From assembly GCF_001486505.1 (NCBI RefSeq), contig NZ_LN909065.1:744001-808000 (forward strand): a stretch of DNA of 64,000 bases. Reading direction: 5' to 3'. Position numbers and translations under genes: made by a program. Below the pieces are notes generated by a model that made no database searches, was not told where the DNA came from, and was given only the letters and a program-made list of their open reading frames with translations. Of this stretch, positions 58,145-64,000 are shown in pieces; the first letter of the stretch is position 1, and every line of letters starts with the position of its first letter. This DNA is from Paenibacillus rubinfantis (lineage in GTDB: Bacteria > Bacillota > Bacilli > Paenibacillales > Paenibacillaceae).

Positions 58145-58296
58145 AAAAAAACTCCTTGCCGGAAATCCAGGCAAGGAGTCTTTAGTCACAGTTCACCCAT
58201 GACTATCATGTAGGTCTTGGACATAGAGGACCGCCGCAAATATGCGTAGTCCGCCCAATTCCCCATTCACGTTACCTTGCCAGCCTCACGGGACTG
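58145..58296 (-). promoter_or_regulatory. PyrR attenuator in the pyr leader
   Basis: The leader RNA carries CAGTCCCGTGAGGCTGG at 58296-58280, which fits the PyrR-binding consensus AGUCCnGnGAGGCU, and a terminator at 58183-58145 (ACTCCTTGCC, nine-base loop, GGCAAGGAGT, then seven Ts). GCAAGG just after the PyrR site could pair with the terminator arm as antiterminator. With UMP-PyrR bound, the terminator forms. Only one attenuator is seen here. Confidence 0.88.
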
Positions 58297-58323
58297 AATT
58301 AAAGGTGCTTATGGTTTACATGA

Positions 58324-58352
58324 ATTATGACAGAATGAAATTAGCCTGTCAA
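58324..58352 (-). promoter_or_regulatory. Promoter of the pyr operon
   Basis: TTGACA (58352-58347), 17-base spacer, CATAAT (58329-58324) on the minus strand; the transcript would begin just before the PyrR-binding loop. Near consensus. Confidence 0.85.
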
Positions 58353-58499
58353 GACACCCTGCCCAGTTCCTTTTTCCCCGATGCTGAGGTTCCTTCCATC
58401 TCCCGAGTGGAAGCCTGCTGTGTTGTTGATGTTTATAATTATACATACTATGTTATATTTATTCAACCGTTAGTTTTCCCGGCTTATCCCTGGCTGTAG

Positions 58500-58967
58500 C
58501 GGGTTGATCGGTACCCAGCCCCATCCCTTATCACTGTATAAACGCCCTAACATTCTGAATATTTAACCGAGACTCTAGGTGATAGGTGATGGATGACGGC
58601 GAGGCCATAATGCAGGAACAGAGGCATGCGGACGTAAGGATGAAGGGACGAGGGGGCTTAGGGGCTTGGGAGGGAGTGGACGAGGGGACGTGATCTAACG
58701 CTGATCAGAAACGCTATTCGGGGAAAAATGGGGCCTTCGGCGACGTAACGCTTACAGGAGAGCTTATTTGCGATTTTCCGGTGCAAATCAGGTTGGTTTT
58801 GCCTAAATAAGACTGCTGGCAAGCGTTAGAATTAATAATCTGTGATTTTTGCCCATATAAGCTTTCTGGCAAGCGTTAGATCATAAAGCAGCATTGGTAC
58901 CGGAACTGGCACATGTACTAGCGCGGGCACTTTAAATAGCAACAGTAGCAATAGCAACAGAAACATA
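58500..58967. repeat. Intergenic element with direct and inverted repeats
   Basis: Gene-free. The stretch ATAAG-(n)-CTGGCAAGCGTTAGA occurs at 58801-58830 and 58851-58880, exactly 50 bases apart, and an inverted copy TAACGCTTACAGGAGAGCTT lies at 58746-58765. ACGGACGT-like short motifs recur. The layout resembles a repetitive extragenic palindrome rather than a gene. Confidence 0.7.
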
Positions 58968-59062
58968 CAATAGCAACAGTAACGCACAATAGCAACAGTA
59001 ACGCACAATAGCAACAGTAACGCACAATAGCAACCGAAACGCACAATAGCAATAGTAACTGT
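58968..59062. repeat. 19-bp minisatellite, five copies
   Basis: CAATAGCAACAGTAACGCA starts at 58968, 58987, 59006, 59025 and 59044, the last two copies with small changes. The unit is not a multiple of three, so any frame through it changes with each copy. Array length probably varies between strains. Confidence 0.9.
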
Positions 59063-59320
<258 letters not shown>

Positions 59321-59321
59321 C

Positions 59322-59355
59322 AAAAAAACACCCCTTGGGATCACCCAAGAGGCGT
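59322..59355 (-). terminator. Terminator of dapL
   Basis: CCTCTTGGG TGAT CCCAAGGGG then TGTTTTTTTG on the minus strand. Strong hairpin. Confidence 0.88.
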
Positions 59356-59373
59356 TAAGGTAAAATTCTGCTG

Positions 59374-60627
59374 TTAGAAAATAAACTTCAAATCGCCAAG
59401 ACGGCGTTTGATTTCGGAAATGACGCGGTGTTCCTCGTCCTCCCCGTCGGCAATAAACGTCACGGAGAAACGGACGAAACGGCCGGCATCATCCCACGGT
59501 ACAGTGGAAATAAGCTTCTCCCGGATCAGGAACTGCGAGAAGTCTTCGGCTGTCGTAAATGTGGGTCCGCCTTCCACGCCCTTCGGCGCTTCGACGTAGA
59601 GGAAGAAGGATCCCTTCGGCTTCTTCGCCTTAAAGCCCAAATCGTTGAGGGCGTTTACCAGCAGCTCGTGGCGGCGCGAATATTTCGCGGCGATCCGCTC
59701 CGTAATTTCCGGATGAGCGAGCCCGTAAGCCGCCGCTTTCTGAATCGCGATGAATTGACCGGAATCATTGTTGTCCTTCACATCGCTAAACGCCTTAACG
59801 ATCAGTGGATTGCCGGCCACAAACCCAATTCTCCACCCCGTCATGTTGTACGACTTCGACAGCGAGTGCAGCTCCACGCCAACGTCCTTCGCCCCTGGAA
59901 CAGACAGGAAGCTCAACGGCTTCAGTCCGTCATAAGTCAGCGCGGCATACGGTGCATCATGGACGATAACCACTTCATATTTCTTCGCCCAATCCACCAC
60001 TTTGCCAAAAAACTCCTTCGTCGCGCTCGCGCCCGTCGGATTATTCGGGTAATTCAAATACATCAGCTTCGCCTTGCGTGCGACCTCTTCCGGAATCGCA
60101 TCCAAATCTGGCAGGAAGTCGTTCTTCTCCGTCAACGGAACCGTATATACTTCACCGCCCAGATACTTCGTATGCGTACCGATGATCGGGTATCCTGGCA
60201 CAGTCATGATCGTGATATCGCCGGGATTGATGAAGCAGGAAGGCAGCATGGCGATCGCCGGCTTGGAGCCGATCGAGTGCACCACTTCTGTATCCGGATC
60301 AATGCCTTCGACGCCAAATACATCATGAAGGTACTTTGCCGCCGCTTCCTTGAACTCGGCGATGCCGTTGTCGGCGTACCCGCGGTTCTCGCGTTTCGCC
60401 GCTTCCTCCGCCAGCTTGGCCACAATGCCGGCATCCGCCATATCGTCCGGTTCGCCGACGCCCATGTCGATCAGCTCGATATCCGGAAAATCCTTCTTCG
60501 CCGCCGCTTTGGCACGTTTGATTTTCTCGAATTTATAAATAGCGGTGTCTTTGCCGTAATTCGCCCCGCCAATGCGCTCCGCAAATTGCTGTTGAATATA
60601 AGTTTCCTGTCCATTCAGCGTACTCAT
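59374..60627 (-). CDS. dapL: LL-diaminopimelate aminotransferase
   Basis: A 417-residue PLP aminotransferase that makes LL-diaminopimelate from tetrahydrodipicolinate in one step, for lysine and peptidoglycan. PLP lysine in SLSKSYNMTGWRIGF (about residue 262-276), YLNYPNNPTGASA near 190-202, and the long N-terminus (GGANYGKDTAIYKFEKIKRA) are typical of DapL rather than of general aspartate aminotransferases. ATG 60627 with GAAGGAGAT. A hairpin with T tract lies upstream, perhaps an attenuator. Confidence 0.92.
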   Translation of the reverse strand: MSTLNGQETYIQQQFAERIGGANYGKDTAIYKFEKIKRAKAAAKKDFPDIELIDMGVGEPDDMADAGIVAKLAEEAAKRENRGYADNGIAEFKEAAAKYLHDVFGVEGIDPDTEVVHSIGSKPAIAMLPSCFINPGDITIMTVPGYPIIGTHTKYLGGEVYTVPLTEKNDFLPDLDAIPEEVARKAKLMYLNYPNNPTGASATKEFFGKVVDWAKKYEVVIVHDAPYAALTYDGLKPLSFLSVPGAKDVGVELHSLSKSYNMTGWRIGFVAGNPLIVKAFSDVKDNNDSGQFIAIQKAAAYGLAHPEITERIAAKYSRRHELLVNALNDLGFKAKKPKGSFFLYVEAPKGVEGGPTFTTAEDFSQFLIREKLISTVPWDDAGRFVRFSVTFIADGEDEEHRVISEIKRRLGDLKFIF

Positions 60628-60654
60628 CTTAAACGTCCATCTCCTTCGTATTCA

Positions 60655-60730
60655 TGAAAAAATCCATTCTCGAATGGTTCGAACTCGCACTTTAAATATG
60701 CAGGAATTCGGCCCATTTAGAGAATGGATT
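60655..60730 (-). terminator. Hairpin with T tract between rluD and dapL
   Basis: AATCCATTCTC (60730-60720) and GAGAATGGATT (60671-60661) form a perfect 11-base stem with a long loop, followed by six Ts on the minus strand. It ends rluD-side transcription or acts as an attenuator in the dapL leader; the 48-base loop suggests more structure inside. Confidence 0.7.
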
Positions 60731-60818
60731 AATCACCCGATCGTTTGTACTTTTTGATCAAGCTGTCTCCTGGAGATGAACATTTCACACATGGTTTCAA
60801 CCGACGATCCTCAAGATC

Positions 60819-61766
60819 TCATCGGTTTCTCAACGATTGGAGCACATCTTCCATATTCGCCGGGATCGGTGCACTAAACTCCAAATACCGCCCATCTTCC
60901 GGGTGATCAAACCCCAGTACGGCGGCATGCAGCGCTTGTCCGTCCATTTTGATCCCTTTGCTGCGTCCATACAGCGGGTCTCCTACCAGCGGATGGCCGA
61001 TAAACTTCATATGGACGCGGATTTGATGCGTTCGTCCGGTTTCCAGCTTCAGCTCAAGCAGCGTATAATCGCCAAACCGCTCGACGACCTGGAAGTGAGT
61101 GACCGCATGTTTGCTGTTCCGTTCGATCACCGTATACATTTTGCGGTCATGGGGATCGCGGCCGATCGGCGCATCCACCGTGCCTTGGTCATGGCTAACA
61201 TTGCCGTGCACCAGAGCATAGTATTTGCGCGTCACGCTATGCGCCTTCAGCTGAGCTGCCAACGAAGCGTGTGCCTTATCGTTCTTAGCAGCCATGATCA
61301 ATCCCGACGTGTCCTTGTCGATACGATGCACGATCCCGGGGCGAAGCTCGCCGTTGATCCCGGACAGGTCCTTACAGTGGAACATCAAGGCGTTGACCAG
61401 CGTCCCCGAGGCATGCCCGGGAGCGGGATGGACAACCATGCCGCGCGGCTTATTCACGACGATCACATCGCCGTCTTCATAATAAATATCGAGCGGAATG
61501 GCCTCCGGCACGATTTCCGTCGGCTCTGCCTCCGGGATCACCAGCATAACCCGGTCGCCGTCCGCCAGCTTGTAGTTCGCTTTAACCGGCGCGTCATTGA
61601 CGACCAGGTTCCCCGCTTCAATCCACAGCTGAATCTGGCTGCGGGATACCTCTTCCCCCAGCTGCATTTTTGCATATTTATCGATTCGCTCCTTCGCGTC
61701 GGCCGGTCCGGCCACCCACTCAAGCTTCTCATCCTCAAAATCCTCTAGCGTTTGATCCAAACTCAT
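60819..61766 (-). CDS. rluD: RluD-family pseudouridine synthase
   Basis: A 315-residue enzyme that converts uridines in 23S rRNA to pseudouridine. An S4-like RNA-binding domain (about residues 15-70, RSQIQLWIEAGNLVVNDAPV) precedes the catalytic domain with PGIVHRIDKDTSGLIMAAKN holding the catalytic aspartate near residue 142-150. It overlaps the lspA stop as ATGA. B. subtilis has several relatives (YlyB is next to lspA), so this is the YlyB-type copy. Target site not shown. Confidence 0.92.
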   Translation of the reverse strand: MSLDQTLEDFEDEKLEWVAGPADAKERIDKYAKMQLGEEVSRSQIQLWIEAGNLVVNDAPVKANYKLADGDRVMLVIPEAEPTEIVPEAIPLDIYYEDGDVIVVNKPRGMVVHPAPGHASGTLVNALMFHCKDLSGINGELRPGIVHRIDKDTSGLIMAAKNDKAHASLAAQLKAHSVTRKYYALVHGNVSHDQGTVDAPIGRDPHDRKMYTVIERNSKHAVTHFQVVERFGDYTLLELKLETGRTHQIRVHMKFIGHPLVGDPLYGRSKGIKMDGQALHAAVLGFDHPEDGRYLEFSAPIPANMEDVLQSLRNR

Positions 61767-62257
61767 ACGTTTTCCTCATGCTCCTGATGGGCTGCGGCCT
61801 GCTTCTCCCGACGAAGCTCCAGCAGCGAATCCAAAATGATCAGCGCGACACCTACAACAATGCAAGAATCGGCTACGTTAAAAATCGGGAACGTGTACGA
61901 ACCGAAATTAAACATCAGAAAATCAACGACTTCGCCGCTAACGGCACGATCCAGAAAATTGCCGATCGCTCCGCCAAGCACCAGGGACAACGCCACCGGC
62001 AGCATCTTGTTTGGCTGTTTTCTCACTTTAAGCAAATACCAGACGATCCCAACCACCACGACCGTAGTCACCACGATAAAAAACCAGCGTTGATCCTGCA
62101 AAATGCCAAACGCCGCGCCGCGGTTCCGGTGGGAGGTTATCAGGAAGAAGTCGCCGATCACCGGGATCTGTTCCCCAATCGTTAGTCCAGTTGCAATCCA
62201 GTATTTCGTGCCTTGATCGACCAGAAAAACGATTAATGCAATCAAAAAATATACCAC
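61763..62257 (-). CDS. lspA: Lipoprotein signal peptidase (signal peptidase II), GTG start
   Basis: A 164-residue membrane aspartic protease that removes signal peptides from lipoproteins. GTG 62257 is chosen: GAGGTGA lies eight bases upstream and the resulting length suits the family; an ATG at 62281 is less well placed. Four membrane segments are visible, with active aspartates in GNFLDRAVSGEVVDF and FPIFNVADSCI. Near rluD/ylyB as in Bacillus. It is needed for the many lipoproteins here. Confidence 0.93.
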   Translation of the reverse strand: MVYFLIALIVFLVDQGTKYWIATGLTIGEQIPVIGDFFLITSHRNRGAAFGILQDQRWFFIVVTTVVVVGIVWYLLKVRKQPNKMLPVALSLVLGGAIGNFLDRAVSGEVVDFLMFNFGSYTFPIFNVADSCIVVGVALIILDSLLELRREKQAAAHQEHEENV

Positions 62258-62468
62258 GCGGTCCGTCACCTCGTTTTTCATTTCCCGCCCGTACAAAAGC
62301 GGCAGGATATTCCTCTACTAAGCCTTGTATATTGTAGCACAGCCGGAAATGGCCCGTCCATGCGCGAAAGGATTTTCCTTAGGTATTTCGTCATGGTTCT
62401 GCACAAAATACCGCTAGAAGAGACGTTACAAATCACCGCTCTAGATGCAGGAAGGAAGGAGCAACCAC

Positions 62469-63206
62469 ATGCCGCATTTGACGAAAGCCCAGCTCGCGGA
62501 GCTTACCGCGAAACTGCAGGAAACCAAGTCCACTTTAACCGAACAGTTGACGGACAATGACCATTATGGGATGAATGAATCCATGCGCGATAACACCAAT
62601 GAGCTAAGCCCAATCGATAATCACCCCGGGGACCTCGGTTCCGAAGTGTACGAGCGGGGAAAAGACCTGGCGCTGGCCGAGCATCATGAGTTGCATTTAG
62701 CCCGGGTGGAGGATGCGCTCGAACGGATCGAGGACGGCAGTTACGGCTACTGCGCAACCTGCGGCAAGCCAATCAGCTTTGAACGGCTCCGCGCGATTCC
62801 AGAAACGGCGTATTGCAAGGATCACAGCCCGCAAACGTTCGTTTCCGCCAAACGGCCGATCGAGGAGATCTTCTTGTCCCCTCCGTTTGGCCGCACAAGC
62901 CTGGATGAACGCGAAGACCAAAACGGTTTTGACGGTGAAGACGCTTGGCAAATCGTTGAGAGCTATGGCACTTCAAATTCACCGGCGATGGCCGAGGATC
63001 GGGAAATCGATGATTACAACGATATGGAAATCGAAGCGTCCGATGAGCTTGACGGGTTTGTCGAGCCTTACGAGTCTTTTGTTGCCACCGATATCTATGG
63101 CAAAAACGTCTGCTTTTACCGTAACGGAGTTTACCGGAAACATATGAGTGCCACGGAGCATTTGGATAGCGAGGATTCGCTCGGAACCGGCCCTAATACG
63201 TATTAA
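62469..63206 (+). CDS. yteA: YteA-like DksA/TraR zinc-finger protein
   Basis: A 245-residue protein with a coiled-coil N-terminus (HLTKAQLAELTAKLQETKST) and a DksA/TraR zinc finger YCATCGKPI...YCKDH near residues 105-130. The C-terminal 100 residues are acidic and specific to the YteA type. Such proteins modulate transcription or sporulation; YteA is a SigK-dependent gene in B. subtilis, as far as I recall. ATG 62469 follows AGGAAGGAG. It overlaps the next convergent gene by 14 bases. Confidence 0.88.
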   Translation: MPHLTKAQLAELTAKLQETKSTLTEQLTDNDHYGMNESMRDNTNELSPIDNHPGDLGSEVYERGKDLALAEHHELHLARVEDALERIEDGSYGYCATCGKPISFERLRAIPETAYCKDHSPQTFVSAKRPIEEIFLSPPFGRTSLDEREDQNGFDGEDAWQIVESYGTSNSPAMAEDREIDDYNDMEIEASDELDGFVEPYESFVATDIYGKNVCFYRNGVYRKHMSATEHLDSEDSLGTGPNTY

Positions 63207-63543
63207 GCTCCAGCTGTCTTTGCACGATTCGGACGATGTCCGCGATATAATCGCCGATGATCGGAAGGTTCAGCGCACCCAAGCCCTGCAGGATGTAGAT
63301 GATCGTTGCCGCAAAAAACGTAAAGCCAATCGCCACCCCCACGCCCCGGGCCGTACCGGATAACAGGTTCAACCAAATTAAGCGCCATGGGCGGTTTAGC
63401 AATTCGGTGTACTCGGCGATCCGCGATTTTTCCAACTGCCTGGTCCAGTTTAGGGTTAGGCGGTATACGGCGTTCATCTGCTCCTCCGGCGTTTCCGGCA
63501 AGGGCTCTGCCGCAGGTTCGGGCGCCGGTTTTCGACGAGTCAT
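63193..63543 (-). CDS. DUF5665 membrane protein
   Basis: A 116-residue protein. An acidic, proline-rich N-terminus (EPAAEPLPETPEEQM) is followed by a helix (LEKSRIAEYTELLNRP) and a hydrophobic segment TARGVGVAIGFTFFAATIIYIL that crosses the membrane once or twice. DUF5665 proteins occur next to ileS/yteA in Bacillales and have no assigned function. Converges with yteA with overlapping ends. Confidence 0.88.
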   Translation of the reverse strand: MTRRKPAPEPAAEPLPETPEEQMNAVYRLTLNWTRQLEKSRIAEYTELLNRPWRLIWLNLLSGTARGVGVAIGFTFFAATIIYILQGLGALNLPIIGDYIADIVRIVQRQLELNTY

Positions 63544-63582
63544 TTACACCCCATCCTTTGCTCCCCAGAGTATCCTAAAACA

Positions 63583-63627
63583 CAAACGAGCCCGTTCTCC
63601 CTGAAAGGAGACCGCAGGCTCGTTTGC
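63583..63627 (-). terminator. Terminator of ileS
   Basis: AAACGAGCC and GGCTCGTTT arms with an inner GGTCTCC/GGAGAACG-like part, then TGTGTTTTAG on the minus strand. Between the ileS stop and the DUF5665 start. Confidence 0.75.
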
Positions 63628-63675
63628 TTCAATTGCTACTATTATGACCTTCCTGGAAAAGCTCCATTCAGGCGT

Positions 63676-64000
63676 TTACGCGTCAATCGAAATCCCAATC
63701 GATTTGCTGCCGAGATCCACCGTTTCTGCAGACCCCTGCGGTTTGCCGAAGGCGACGTCGGTGATCAAGACGTTCTCGCGCAGCACATGTTCAAACGCGG
63801 TGATGGCCGCTTTTAGCTCATCGTCAACATCCAAGGTGAGGTGCACCCGTTTCTCGATCGGCAGATCCAGCTTTTTGCGGGTATCTTGCACCGCGCGGAC
63901 GACTTCACGCACCCAGCCTTCTTGCTCCAGCTCCGGCGTGATATCGGTGTTCAGTGCAACGGTTAAGCCGTAACCGGAAGCGGAAGCATAACCCGGTTTC
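63676..64000 (-). CDS. ileS: Isoleucyl-tRNA synthetase, C-terminal part (5' end outside the window)
   Basis: About 107 residues of the C-terminus are present; the beginning lies to the right of the window. The stretch TPELEQEGWVREVVRAVQDTRKKL then DLPIEKRVHLTLDVDDEL is typical for the C-terminal domain of large (eukaryote-like, DUF5915-type) IleRS enzymes. It charges tRNA-Ile. The ending ISIDA is followed by a terminator. Assigning this to IleRS rather than another class I synthetase is by motif and neighbours (lspA, DUF5665). Confidence 0.85.
   Translation of the reverse strand, partial: KPGYASASGYGLTVALNTDITPELEQEGWVREVVRAVQDTRKKLDLPIEKRVHLTLDVDDELKAAITAFEHVLRENVLITDVAFGKPQGSAETVDLGSKSIGISIDA

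Noticed and set aside
58242..58499. Plus-strand frame over the pyr promoter and leader.
   Set aside because: It is antisense to the promoter and PyrR site, with poor protein character.
58968..59062. CRISPR-like array.
   Set aside because: Units are adjacent 19-base tandem repeats without spacers, and there are no cas genes.
59428..60657. Plus-strand 409-codon frame.
   Set aside because: Shadow of dapL with high Arg and His content.

Overview
The window looks like a piece of a Paenibacillus-type chromosome (Bacillota, Paenibacillaceae, moderate GC). The support is a copper-amine-oxidase-type stalk-domain protein, an SLH-domain spore-cortex-type glycosidase, a DapL diaminopimelate aminotransferase, a PyrR-attenuated pyr operon, and the lspA / rluD / yteA / DUF5665 / ileS neighbourhood. 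This is judged from protein content, not from a database search.

Positions 1 to about 38.8 kb are most of a temperate siphovirus prophage; its left end lies outside the window. Most genes are on the minus strand. Reading from the right: integrase and ImmA-type protease beside a cI/cro-like switch (35.5-38.75 kb). Then the early module (20.7-35 kb): small proteins, an SbcC/Rad50-like ATPase, RecT, an MBL-fold hydrolase, a replication initiator carrying iteron-like repeats, a G39P-type helicase loader, DnaB, RusA, a repeat-rich C5 methyltransferase, a LexA DNA-binding-domain-only protein and an ASCH protein. Next an ArpU-like late regulator, and a 6 kb accessory zone (14.8-20 kb) holding an AT-rich KAP-family P-loop NTPase, a secreted stalk-domain protein, a DUF2513 protein and orphan genes with their own terminators. 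Last comes the late module: TerS/TerL, portal, minor capsid, scaffold, decoration protein, gpE-type major capsid, connectors, tail tube, tail assembly chaperones with a programmed -1 frameshift, and a truncated tape measure. The prophage right end abuts the 3' end of a tRNA-Ile2(CAU) gene, followed by the initiator tRNA-fMet.

Positions 39-46.6 kb hold a tightly overlapping five-gene ABC operon: MacB-like ATPase, HlyD-type lipoprotein adaptor, large FtsX-type permease, a second ATPase fused to an AbrB-like domain, and an extracellular solute-binding lipoprotein. An SLH+GH18 protein and a small lipoprotein follow.

Positions 49-58.4 kb are the pyrimidine operon pyrR-pyrB-pyrC-carA-carB-pyrF-pyrE behind a consensus promoter and a PyrR attenuator; pyrD and pyrK are absent and a repeat-filled gap sits between carB and pyrF. 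Positions 58.5-59.3 kb are non-coding, with an inverted-repeat element and a 19-bp minisatellite. dapL, rluD, lspA, yteA, a DUF5665 gene and the 3' end of ileS complete the window.

Most notable: the KAP NTPase in the accessory zone (possible phage-exclusion gene); three exactly 24-bp-spaced palindromes inside terS (possible pac site); iteron repeats inside the initiator gene; seven ~32-residue repeats in the methyltransferase; the A AAA AAC frameshift site; and the hybrid exporter plus solute-binding-protein operon.
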